This document shows positions 7,838-15,972 of a stretch of 60,167 nucleotides of DNA, one piece after another (the stretch's first letter is position 1; each line of letters begins with the position of its first letter). The stretch comes from Flavobacterium sp. (GTDB taxonomy: Bacteria > Bacteroidota > Bacteroidia > Flavobacteriales > Flavobacteriaceae): the NCBI RefSeq assembly GCF_004211145.1, contig NZ_SEBS01000023.1, forward strand, positions 1 through 60,167, given 5' to 3'. Under the pieces are notes generated by a model. The model ran no database searches. It had not been told where the DNA came from and saw nothing but the letters and a program-made list of their open reading frames with translations. The position numbers were made by a program, and so were the translations under genes.

Positions 7838-9727
7838 ATGAAAAAACTGTACTTCGTGATCCTGCTTTCGGTTTCATCGCTTTCAGCCCAAACCAAACAG
7901 CTCGACAGCCTCAACGCGCTTTATGAAAAAGAGAAAAAACCGTCGCGCAGATTCGACCTCCTGACGCAGTTGAACGACAAAAGCGCCGAGACAGATCTTA
8001 CATTGGCCGCAACGTATGCTCGAAAAGGTGTCGACCTCGCAAAAAAAACGATAGACAAAGAATGGCTGCCTAAATTCCATGAAAGACTCGGGCGCAACTA
8101 TGCGAACATGCTCGAGCTCGATTCGGCCTGGGTAAATTTCGAGCGCGCGATGAAAGGTTATGTGGCCGTCGGCGATAAAAAAGGACAGGCGACCACGTAT
8201 TTCAAAATGGGCTGGGTACTTAAAAAAAGAGGCGAATTCGAACACGCGCTCCAAGCCGACCTGAAGGCGCTGAAACTCATGGAATCCATTGACGACAAGG
8301 CCGGAATTGCGGGAGCGACGACTCGCGTCGCCGAAGATTTGGCACGTCAGGAACGTCTCGAGGAATCACTGCGATACGCAAAAAGAAATATCGATTTCTG
8401 CAAAAAAAACGATCTGCCCACCGAACTCATGTTCGCGTACGTGGCCGCCGGTGACGCAAGCATCCACGCGAACAAGGTGAACGATTCCTACTTTTATTTC
8501 AAGAGCTCGCTTGATTTGGCGAAAACGCTCGGCGTAGGCAAGATGACTTTGGCCGACCTGACCAATAATGTCGGGAATGCGCTGAAACGACAACGAAAAT
8601 ACAAGGAAGCGCTCGCCACTTACGAGCAGGCCAGGAAATATGCGACCGAAAGCAACTACGGTGTCGCGCTTGGTGTCGTCGCCGCGAATCTTGGCGAGGT
8701 CAACATGTTGATCGGGAATTACAAAGAGGCGCTTCCGTATCAGTTACAAACCATCAAATATCAGGAAGAAAATCACGACGTTTCGAATCTCACTGAAAAC
8801 TACGGCCATATCAGCACGACGTACGAAAAACTCGGCGATTATCCAAAGGCGCTCGAATACCACAAGAAGAGTTTCGCCATGCGCGACAGCATCGCCAAAG
8901 CCGACAGCGACAAAGCCATGAGCGAAATGCTCACGAAATACGAGACCGAGAAAAAAGAAGCGACGATCAAAACGCAAAATCGGCAAATTGCGAATCAGCG
9001 TCTCGTGCAATGGCTAAGCGCTGGATTTGTGGTTTTGTTGTTGGCATTTCTGGCGTTCGGTCTTAGAAGTTATCGCGCGCGAACCCAAGCCAACAAACTA
9101 CTCGCGACGAAAAACGCCGAGAACGAACTGCTCATGAAGGAAATCCACCATCGCGTGAAGAACAATCTTGAATTGGTCAAAAGTCTGATCGCGCTGCAGT
9201 CGGCGCATCTGGAAGATTCCGAGACGAAAACCGCGATGCTCGAAAGCCAGAACCGCGTGCAATCGATGGGAATCATCCATCAAAAATTATATCAGGGCGA
9301 GAATTTGGGAAGCATCGAAATGAAGGACTATTTCATGAATCTCGGTGAGGGAATTCTCGACACGTTCAATGCCGACGACAAAGTCAGGATCGAATGTGCG
9401 ATGGAAAATCTCGAACTCGACATCGATACGGCCGTTCCGATTGGTTTGATCGTAAACGAATTGCTTACGAATTCACTTAAATACGCGTTCCCACAAAACG
9501 CCGAGGGCAAAATCACCATCAGCCTTTCCAGGACAAACCCCAAGGAACTTACGCTCAAAGTGTCCGACGACGGCATCGGGAAAACCGCGAATTCGGCCGC
9601 AAAAGGAACGGGTTTCGGCACACAACTCGTACACTTGCTCACGATCCAACTCAATGGAATCATGGAAGAACATCTACAAAACGGCACCGAAACAGTGTTC
9701 CGTTTTAAGTTGAAGGCGGCAGCGTAA
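7838..9727 (+). CDS. TPR sensor histidine kinase, HisKA_2 class
   Basis: A 629-residue kinase, presumed partner of the LytTR regulator just upstream. Signal-like N-terminus MKKLYFVILLSVSSLSAQ, then about 330 residues of tetratricopeptide repeats (for example YKEALATYEQARKYA, YPKALEYHKKSF), then a membrane segment near residues 388-411 and a short coiled coil. The dimerisation/phospho-transfer box is EIHHRVKNNLELVKSLIALQ, with the His pair at 437-438; this HHRVKNN form marks HisKA_2 rather than classical HisKA. The ATPase domain shows NELLTNSLKYAF (N box), SDDGIG (G1) and GTGFGTQLV (G2). The TPR part is probably periplasmic and senses a protein or peptide cue. Confidence 0.9.
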   Translation: MKKLYFVILLSVSSLSAQTKQLDSLNALYEKEKKPSRRFDLLTQLNDKSAETDLTLAATYARKGVDLAKKTIDKEWLPKFHERLGRNYANMLELDSAWVNFERAMKGYVAVGDKKGQATTYFKMGWVLKKRGEFEHALQADLKALKLMESIDDKAGIAGATTRVAEDLARQERLEESLRYAKRNIDFCKKNDLPTELMFAYVAAGDASIHANKVNDSYFYFKSSLDLAKTLGVGKMTLADLTNNVGNALKRQRKYKEALATYEQARKYATESNYGVALGVVAANLGEVNMLIGNYKEALPYQLQTIKYQEENHDVSNLTENYGHISTTYEKLGDYPKALEYHKKSFAMRDSIAKADSDKAMSEMLTKYETEKKEATIKTQNRQIANQRLVQWLSAGFVVLLLAFLAFGLRSYRARTQANKLLATKNAENELLMKEIHHRVKNNLELVKSLIALQSAHLEDSETKTAMLESQNRVQSMGIIHQKLYQGENLGSIEMKDYFMNLGEGILDTFNADDKVRIECAMENLELDIDTAVPIGLIVNELLTNSLKYAFPQNAEGKITISLSRTNPKELTLKVSDDGIGKTANSAAKGTGFGTQLVHLLTIQLNGIMEEHLQNGTETVFRFKLKAAA

Positions 9728-9891
9728 TCTTCATCGGTTCAGCAAATCTTACTTATCGGATAAATAAAAGTGCGGGTTCGGACAGGATTCGACGCGTTTC
9801 GTCCTAAACGGGTTTTTATTTCAATTGGTTGTCAGTTACTTAGACTCAGAAATCATCGCGGTTTCTACTTGTAAACCAATACGACAAAAAT

Positions 9892-10650
9892 ATGAAAACT
9901 TTAAAAATCACGTTGTTGCTGGCGGCTTTCCTGCTGTTGCTTCCCGCCAAATCGAACGCACAGAACCAACTCGTCTGGGTACATGACGATCATGTGAAAC
10001 CTGCCATGCAGGAGCAATACACCAAACTCGCCAAGGAATTGGCCGACGCTTGCAAACAGTACAACATCCAAAATACCGACTGGATCATGATCCGACTGAG
10101 CAATGGCGTGTATCGTTATGTTTCCACGATTCCGAATTTGGCTGCGCTCGACGTCAATCCGTTCAAGGCTTTGGGCGAAAAAATGGGCAAGGAGAAACTC
10201 GCAACGCTTTTCGAGAACATGGACAAGTGTTATGACAAACACAACAGTTTTATCAATTCGAACGTAAAAGAACTGACCTACATGCCCGATGGCTATTCCA
10301 TAAACACGCCCGGACTCAACTTCCGCAAACACCATTATTTTTATGTGACGCCTTCGACTTCCGATGCTGTCGCTGAAAAGATGAAAGCTGTCCACGCGCT
10401 ATACGTGAAAAACAAAGCCAAGGAATATTTCCAGATTTATCACAGCAGTTTGGGTTGCGAGGAAGAATATTATCTGGTCGTAGTTTCAGCAAAAGACGAA
10501 GCCGATTACCAAAAAACGTCCGATGAAACTGAGAAACTGCTCGGAGACGAAGGCGCCAAAGCCATGGACGCGCTGTTCAAAGCCACAACCCGTTATGAAG
10601 TCACGTCAGGTTACGCCAAACAGGACTTGAGTTATTTCGCTAAAAAATAA
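9892..10650 (+). CDS. Secreted hypothetical protein
   Basis: A 252-residue protein with a clear Sec signal (MKTLKITLLLAAFLLLLPAKSNA, cut before Gln). The mature part has no motif that I recognise with certainty. It contains two similar halves: YTKLAKELADACKQYNI ... WIMIRLSNGVYRYVSTIP and VHALYVKNKAKEYFQIYHSS ... EYYLVVVSAKDEADYQ, which suggests a duplicated dimeric alpha/beta-barrel (ABM-like) fold; this is inference. It is followed 11 bp later by the NTF2-like lipoprotein and opens the plus-strand cluster that runs to 17283. Confidence 0.75.
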   Translation: MKTLKITLLLAAFLLLLPAKSNAQNQLVWVHDDHVKPAMQEQYTKLAKELADACKQYNIQNTDWIMIRLSNGVYRYVSTIPNLAALDVNPFKALGEKMGKEKLATLFENMDKCYDKHNSFINSNVKELTYMPDGYSINTPGLNFRKHHYFYVTPSTSDAVAEKMKAVHALYVKNKAKEYFQIYHSSLGCEEEYYLVVVSAKDEADYQKTSDETEKLLGDEGAKAMDALFKATTRYEVTSGYAKQDLSYFAKK

Positions 10651-10661
10651 AACACAAAATC

Positions 10662-11177
10662 ATGAAAAACATACTACTTCTCGTTGTTGCCATTTCGTTG
10701 GCTTCGTGTACGCAAAGAGACCGTTACACGCAAAAATCGGCTGAAATCGAAACCTACAAAAAAGCGGTCGCCGCTTATGAGAAACGCGATTGGGAAACCA
10801 TGACGAGCTTCTACGCCGACACGGCAAAAATCCTCAACAACGTCACGAAAAAGGACGCGAAGACAGTCGCCCAAGCGCTCGACATAAATAAAGAAGACGC
10901 CGAACTCTTTTCGAAATGGGAATACGTCGCATCAGAAAGCGAATACGAAATGGTCACGACCGACAAAGGCGAAACCTGGGTGAATTTCTTCGCGCTGTGG
11001 AAAGCCACGCTCAAGTCAAATGGCAAAGAATATGAAATCCCGTGTTTCACGACAGCGCGTTTCATCGATGGAAAGATCGTGCGTGAACTCGGATACTGGG
11101 ACAATTCGAAAGTCTTGCCCGACATCGTCGCTTCAATGGCAACGAAACCGGCCGACAGCACAAAAACCGTACAATAA
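10662..11177 (+). CDS. Lipoprotein with NTF2/SnoaL-like domain
   Basis: A 171-residue predicted lipoprotein (MKNILLLVVAISLASC, Cys16 lipidated). The mature part has the NTF2/SnoaL cone-fold pattern: a first helix pair ending VAAYEKRDWETMTSFYADTA, a middle beta strand WVNFFALWKATLK and a last strand DGKIVRELGYWDNS. Such domains bind small hydrophobic molecules or act as isomerases or hydrolases, and no catalytic residue is obvious. It is 11 bp after the secreted protein and 6 bp before the epimerase gene, so it is co-transcribed. The same fold recurs fused to the amidohydrolase at 14171. Confidence 0.8.
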   Translation: MKNILLLVVAISLASCTQRDRYTQKSAEIETYKKAVAAYEKRDWETMTSFYADTAKILNNVTKKDAKTVAQALDINKEDAELFSKWEYVASESEYEMVTTDKGETWVNFFALWKATLKSNGKEYEIPCFTTARFIDGKIVRELGYWDNSKVLPDIVASMATKPADSTKTVQ

Positions 11178-11183
11178 ACCGTC

Positions 11184-12122
11184 ATGAAAAAGGCAGGAAT
11201 AATCGGCGGATCGGGCTTTATCGGAAGCTACGTCACCAAACTGTTTCTCGGCAATGGCTTCGACGTCAAGGTTTCGTCTACCGATATTTCGACCGAAGCA
11301 AAATACCGACACTTGATGCTGTTTGAAGGCGCCGACCGACTTCACATCGCCGAACTCGACGTGCGCGACAAAGAAGCGTTGCGCGATTTCGTGAAAGACT
11401 GCGACATCGTGATCCATGCGGGAACGCCGTTCCAACTTGACGTGAAAGATCCGCAAACCGAACTCTTCGACCCGACGGTGAACGGCACGCGCAATTTCCT
11501 CGAAGTCATCAAGCAAACATCGGGAATCGAGAAAGTCGTGATCGTGGCCTCGGTTGCGAGTTACAACGCCAATTTCTCGATGCCGGCCGCGGACAGAACG
11601 CCAAACGATACATTCGATGAAAATGACGAGAAATTCAACAGCGTCGATTGTCATCCGTACGGCCAGGCGAAGTTTCTCGCGAACCAAACCGTCGAGCGAT
11701 TTCTTGCCGACAACCCGGATTTGGGTTTCGAGATCAGCTCGGTCTCGCCCACGTTCGTGATCGGGAAATCGCTTTCGGACCGCGAAGACTCGACGTCGGG
11801 CGGCATGCAATTCCTGTTCAAGAACAAAATCGCGCCTAATGATTTCGTGCAGATGCTATACGACCGCGATGTCGATTTCGCGATGGTGGATGTTCGCGAC
11901 GTCGCGACCGCGATCTACAAATCGGCGACGACCAGGAACATTCATGGGAAAAACTATCTGCTGAGCAGCGAAACCTACGCGATCTCAGATATCTCGCGCA
12001 TGCTAAACCTCGAAAACCCGAAGAATAACGCGAAAGTCATTTACAGAAACGATTTGGCGAAACGCAATCTGGGTGTCGAATTTCGGTCGGCGAAAGAAAC
12101 GTTGCATTTCTATTCAAGCTAA
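11184..12122 (+). CDS. NAD-dependent epimerase/dehydratase family protein (dihydroflavonol reductase-like extended SDR)
   Basis: A 312-residue cytoplasmic NAD(P)-dependent oxidoreductase of the extended short-chain dehydrogenase type. It has the dinucleotide motif GGSGFIG at residues 8-14, ELDVRDKEAL for adenine binding, an active-site Ser region VVIVASVASYNA and the catalytic YGQAK (YxxxK). The form NGTRNFLEV after DPTV and the VSPTFVIG segment resemble flavonol-reductase and hydroxysteroid-dehydrogenase relatives. The substrate is unknown. It sits in a tight gene run with 6 bp upstream and 12 bp downstream spacing. Confidence 0.85.
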   Translation: MKKAGIIGGSGFIGSYVTKLFLGNGFDVKVSSTDISTEAKYRHLMLFEGADRLHIAELDVRDKEALRDFVKDCDIVIHAGTPFQLDVKDPQTELFDPTVNGTRNFLEVIKQTSGIEKVVIVASVASYNANFSMPAADRTPNDTFDENDEKFNSVDCHPYGQAKFLANQTVERFLADNPDLGFEISSVSPTFVIGKSLSDREDSTSGGMQFLFKNKIAPNDFVQMLYDRDVDFAMVDVRDVATAIYKSATTRNIHGKNYLLSSETYAISDISRMLNLENPKNNAKVIYRNDLAKRNLGVEFRSAKETLHFYSS

Positions 12123-12134
12123 AATCCGCTCACG

Positions 12135-13490
12135 ATGCACACATCTATTCAAATTGAAAAAGGTTTTCCGAGCCTTTCGGATAACACGTTGCTGCGATAC
12201 GTAAACTTCATCGCGCTTTATCTGGCGCAGGGTATTCCTGAAGGCATGCTGCTTTTCGGGATTCCGGCCTGGCTCGCGATGAACGGGAAAAGTCCGGGAG
12301 AAATTGCTGGATTTGCCGTCGCCTTCGGGCTTCCATGGAGTTTCAAGTTTATCGTCGCCCCGATGATGGACCGATTCACGTATTTGCCGATGGGTCGAAA
12401 AAGGCCGTGGGTTTTGTTCGGGCAATTAGGGTTGATCGTGAGTTTCGTCTCTATGGCGTTCATTCCCGATCCGTTGCACAACCTGAAATTATTGATGATG
12501 GCGGTTTTCGCTGTCGGATTCTTCGGCGCTTTCCAAGACGTCGCGACTGACGGAATGGCCATCGACATCATTCCCGTAAACCAACAGGCGCGCGCCAACG
12601 GTTTCATGTGGGGTTCTAAAATTGCGGGAACGGCTGCGTCACTCGCGCTTGGAAGTTGGCTGCTCAACCAATACAGTTTTTCGACCGCGATTCTCGTGCT
12701 TTCGTGTGGCATCGGGCTGATCATGCTCGCGCCTTTGTTGTTGCGCGAACGCCCCGGTGAAAAGGTTTTGCCGTGGACGAAAGGCGAATCGTCGGCCGAA
12801 AACAAAAAGCTCCAACCCGACAATTGGGGCGCGATCTTCAAATCGTTGTACCGCGTGTTCAGCCTTCGCAACAGTTTATTGTTCGCCGCGATCGCGTTCA
12901 TGACACAAGGCGCAGTCAATTTCATGGATACGCTACTGCCGATTTTCACTGTGCAACATTTGGGCTGGACTGATCAGACGTATTCGAATTTCAACGCAAC
13001 GGCGACGCTCGTGGGCGGGCTCGGCGGCATGTTGGTCGGTGGGATCTTGATCGACAAATTCGGCAAGATGAGAATGCTCAACGTGTATCTCGCGTTGCAG
13101 ATCGTGTTCATTTCGACGTTCTTCCTGATGCAATCCTATTGGCAAAACCGAGCGGTCATAAGCGGCTACATGGTTTTATATCAAATCCTGAATACGTTCA
13201 CGACGATCGGGATTTTTGCGACGGCCATGCAATGTTGCTGGAAAAAAGTGTCGGCGAGCCAGTTTACGATGTTCATGACGATATCGAACATCGGACGAAT
13301 CGCCGGAGCATCACTCGTCGGACCGCTTACGAACAGGTTCGATTGGGAATATGTGGTTCTTTCTTTCGGGGTCCTGATTGCGATCGCATGGCTCGGCATC
13401 CAATTCCTGAACGTCGACAGACAGGTTTCGCGCATCGCGGAATTCGAACGCCATGACGCTGAAATACTGTCGATCCCGGCGATGCCTTAA
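12135..13490 (+). CDS. Major facilitator superfamily transporter (AmpG/PAT-like)
   Basis: A 451-residue inner-membrane carrier with about 12 hydrophobic segments. The loop 2-3 motif is DRFTYLPMGRKRPWVLFGQ, a form seen in AmpG/PAT and related sugar carriers, and the third-helix region FGAFQDVATDGMAIDIIP is the classic AmpG-type DVATD motif. AmpG proteins import muropeptides, but MFS members with this motif also move other solutes, so the substrate stays open. Its position between a reductase and a RidA-like lipoprotein suggests uptake or export of the molecule handled by the cluster. Confidence 0.85.
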   Translation: MHTSIQIEKGFPSLSDNTLLRYVNFIALYLAQGIPEGMLLFGIPAWLAMNGKSPGEIAGFAVAFGLPWSFKFIVAPMMDRFTYLPMGRKRPWVLFGQLGLIVSFVSMAFIPDPLHNLKLLMMAVFAVGFFGAFQDVATDGMAIDIIPVNQQARANGFMWGSKIAGTAASLALGSWLLNQYSFSTAILVLSCGIGLIMLAPLLLRERPGEKVLPWTKGESSAENKKLQPDNWGAIFKSLYRVFSLRNSLLFAAIAFMTQGAVNFMDTLLPIFTVQHLGWTDQTYSNFNATATLVGGLGGMLVGGILIDKFGKMRMLNVYLALQIVFISTFFLMQSYWQNRAVISGYMVLYQILNTFTTIGIFATAMQCCWKKVSASQFTMFMTISNIGRIAGASLVGPLTNRFDWEYVVLSFGVLIAIAWLGIQFLNVDRQVSRIAEFERHDAEILSIPAMP

Positions 13491-13519
13491 CTAAATTTTT
13501 AACCGTTAAAACCAATATT

Positions 13520-13999
13520 ATGAAAACGAGAAACACGTTTGCGCCGATTCTTTTGTCAGTTTCGATGCTGCTTATCGGATGTGAAAAGAAATCCGGAATC
13601 AAAGCACAAGTAGAGACAGCCGAATATTTTAGTTTGCGCCCTGAAATTGAAAAAACTTACGGTTACACGCACGCCGTAAAAATCGGGAACGACATCAAAA
13701 TCTCGGGAGCCGTGTCTATGGACGACGACGGAAGCCCAACCGCTACAGGCGATTTGGCGCAACAGATGAAAAATTGCTATTCGGATTTAGACAAAGTGTT
13801 GAAGCATTACGGCTGCACATTTGACGATGTCGTGGTCGAAAACGTGTTCACGACCAATATGCCGGAATTCCTCAAGCAATCGGGATATCGCAATGAAATT
13901 TACAAGAAACAATTCCCAACCGGATCATGGCTTGGCGTGAAAGAATTGGCGCTTCCCGAGTTCATGATCGAGATCGAACTCGAAGTGCACAAACTATAA
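13520..13999 (+). CDS. RidA/YjgF-family lipoprotein
   Basis: A 159-residue protein with a lipoprotein signal (lipobox MLLIGC, Cys21) followed by a RidA fold. The motifs ISGAVSMDDDG, DLAQQMKNCYSDLDKVLKHYG, DDVVVENVFTT and a final PEFMIEIELEVHK match the family. RidA enzymes hydrolyse reactive enamine/imine intermediates. The Arg in the usual ...RxxxxxxxLP...VEI... region is replaced: the sequence reads GSWLGVKELALPEFMIEIE, lacking the classical catalytic Arg, so it is closer to the YjgF subgroups without deaminase activity. Export as a lipoprotein is unusual and fits periplasmic action. Confidence 0.85.
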   Translation: MKTRNTFAPILLSVSMLLIGCEKKSGIKAQVETAEYFSLRPEIEKTYGYTHAVKIGNDIKISGAVSMDDDGSPTATGDLAQQMKNCYSDLDKVLKHYGCTFDDVVVENVFTTNMPEFLKQSGYRNEIYKKQFPTGSWLGVKELALPEFMIEIELEVHKL

Positions 14000-14024
14000 A
14001 AATCGCGCGATGATCGTGCGTAGT

Positions 14025-14058
14025 TGCCGAAGGGTCGGGTGTGGTAACCGACCCGGCA
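14025..14058. other. Strong GC-rich hairpin after the RidA gene
   Basis: TGCC-gaa-GGGTCGG (14025-14038) pairs with CCGACCC-GGCA (14048-14058), an 11-bp stem with a three-base bulge and a nine-base loop. No T tract follows, so it is not a standard intrinsic terminator; it may stabilise the mRNA 3' end or be a small repeat. Confidence 0.45.
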
Positions 14059-14170
14059 GGCTTCGTTTATCAGAAAAATAATTCCTATTCAATTCCTTAC
14101 AAATCAGAAAAATAGCGTTCTTTACGAAACCCATTTTTTCCCGAATTACCAAACAGCAAACAACAGCATC

Positions 14171-15922
14171 ATGAAGCCGCACTTTTCGCATGCCGTGCAG
14201 GGCATTTTATTCCTATTGTTTTCGACGACGCTCTGCGCCCAAACGTATATTACGAACGTGACGGTGATCGACGTGGAAAGACACAAAATTATCCCGAACA
14301 AAACAGTCGTACTAGTAAACGAAATCATCACCGAAATCGGAAACGGTTCGCTCAAAGTTCCGCCTGGCGCGACCCAAATCGACGGAAAGGGCAAATTCCT
14401 CATGCCCGGATTGGTCGACGCCCATGTGCATTTCTTCCAGAACGGCGGCCTGTACACAAGACCCGACGCGATCAACCTGCAGGAAGCCAAACCGTATGAA
14501 AACGAAATCGCGCGCGCCAAAGAATTGATGGAAAGCCAACTCAAACGCTATCTGAGAAACGGCATCACGACGGTCATCGATCCGGGTTCGACGTTTAGTT
14601 TCCTCAAACTCAAAGAACAATTCAAGGACGATGAATTCGCGCCGAATATCTATATGTCCGGGCCGCTGTTCACGACATATGAACCCGAAGTTTACCGGAA
14701 CCGCAACGATGACGAGCCTTTCCATTTGGTCAAAACCGTCGACGACGCGAAGAAAATGCTGCAACAGCAACTCACGCGCAAGCCCGATTTCGTAAAGATC
14801 TGGTACATCGCCAAAGTCGATGGATTGGATCCTGAAGCAGGCGCGAGAAAATACCTGCCCGTCGTAAAAGCCATAATCGACGAAGCGCACAAGCACAACA
14901 TCAAAGTCGCCGTCCACGCCACGGAACGAATAACCGCGCAACTCTCGGTCGAAAACGGAGCCGATTATCTCGTGCACGGCATCGAGGACGAACTGCTCAC
15001 CGATGATTTCGTGAAACTCATAAAAGCCAAAAATGTCATTTTGTGCCCGACGCTGGTCGTGGCATCGGGTTACGATTTGACTTTCGCACAAAATCGCAAT
15101 ACAAACATCCATGAATTGCGCGAAGGCGATCCGTTTCAATTGGGTTCGCTGCTCGATCTGAAACACTTGAAATTGCGCGACAGCACGTTGATCGGCGATT
15201 ATAAGAAGCATGCTAATTCACCCAAGTCGCTCGAAAAATGCCGACGGGAAACTGAAATTTGCGAAAAAAACCTCAAGAAATTATCAGACGCGGGCGTTAT
15301 CATCGCGACAGGAACCGACGCGGGAAACATCGGAACACTTCACGCTTCTTCGTATCTCGATGAAGTTCTCGCTATGAAAAAAGCCGGAATGTCGAATTGG
15401 AAAATCATCGAAGCCTCGACTATCAACGGGGCGAAAGTACTCGGCAAACAACAGGAATTCGGATCGATTACAAAAGGCAAAACCGCCGATTTGATCCTGC
15501 TCGATGCGAATCCCGTCGACAACATCGAAAACCTCACGAAAATCAATCGGGTGTTCCATCACGGCATCGTCCACGAACCGTCGAAAATTTTGCCCGAAAC
15601 GCCTGAAGAATTGGTACAGCGCCAACTCAACGCGTATAATTTCAGGAATATCGAAGGCTTCCTCGAAACATATTCGGACGATGTCGAACTCTACGATTAT
15701 CCCGATAAACTCATTGGGAAAGGCAAAGACGGCATGCGCAAAACCTACGCTAAAATGTTTGCCGAAATACCCGATCTGCATTGCGAAATCCTCGGCCGAA
15801 TCGTACAAGGCAACACGATCATCGACAAGGAACGCGTGAATTTCGGAACGCAAACAGTCGAAGCCGTCGCGATGTACATCGTCGAAAACGGAAAAATCAA
15901 AAAGGTGTATTTCATTCAATGA
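14171..15922 (+). CDS. Secreted amidohydrolase fused to a C-terminal NTF2-like domain
   Basis: A 583-residue enzyme with a signal peptide (about residues 1-23, ending TTLCAQ). The amidohydrolase (TIM-barrel metal hydrolase) carries GLVDAHVHFF with metal ligands His85 and His87, a conserved Lys in PDFVKIWYI, His in KVAVHATERIT (about 249), a second His in DYLVHGIED and the Asp383 in GTDAGN. The barrel returns to the small beta domain with GSITKGKTADLILLDANP. From about residue 475, LVQRQLNAYNFRNIEGFLETYSDDVELYDYP begins an NTF2/SnoaL domain that is not part of the standard family length (~450). Imidazolonepropionase-like enzymes act on cyclic amides or peptides; the true substrate is unknown. 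Its TGA overlaps a possible ATG of the transporter gene. Confidence 0.88.
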   Translation: MKPHFSHAVQGILFLLFSTTLCAQTYITNVTVIDVERHKIIPNKTVVLVNEIITEIGNGSLKVPPGATQIDGKGKFLMPGLVDAHVHFFQNGGLYTRPDAINLQEAKPYENEIARAKELMESQLKRYLRNGITTVIDPGSTFSFLKLKEQFKDDEFAPNIYMSGPLFTTYEPEVYRNRNDDEPFHLVKTVDDAKKMLQQQLTRKPDFVKIWYIAKVDGLDPEAGARKYLPVVKAIIDEAHKHNIKVAVHATERITAQLSVENGADYLVHGIEDELLTDDFVKLIKAKNVILCPTLVVASGYDLTFAQNRNTNIHELREGDPFQLGSLLDLKHLKLRDSTLIGDYKKHANSPKSLEKCRRETEICEKNLKKLSDAGVIIATGTDAGNIGTLHASSYLDEVLAMKKAGMSNWKIIEASTINGAKVLGKQQEFGSITKGKTADLILLDANPVDNIENLTKINRVFHHGIVHEPSKILPETPEELVQRQLNAYNFRNIEGFLETYSDDVELYDYPDKLIGKGKDGMRKTYAKMFAEIPDLHCEILGRIVQGNTIIDKERVNFGTQTVEAVAMYIVENGKIKKVYFIQ

Positions 15923-15972
15923 TATCGGGCAGCGAAGAAACTGCTAAAAATCCACCGAACAGACGGACAACC

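Noticed and set aside
15781..15972. N-terminal extension of the APC permease (Arg-rich)
   Set aside because: This part runs in another frame through the amidohydrolase gene and is Arg-rich noise. Only 15919 and 15973 are credible starts.
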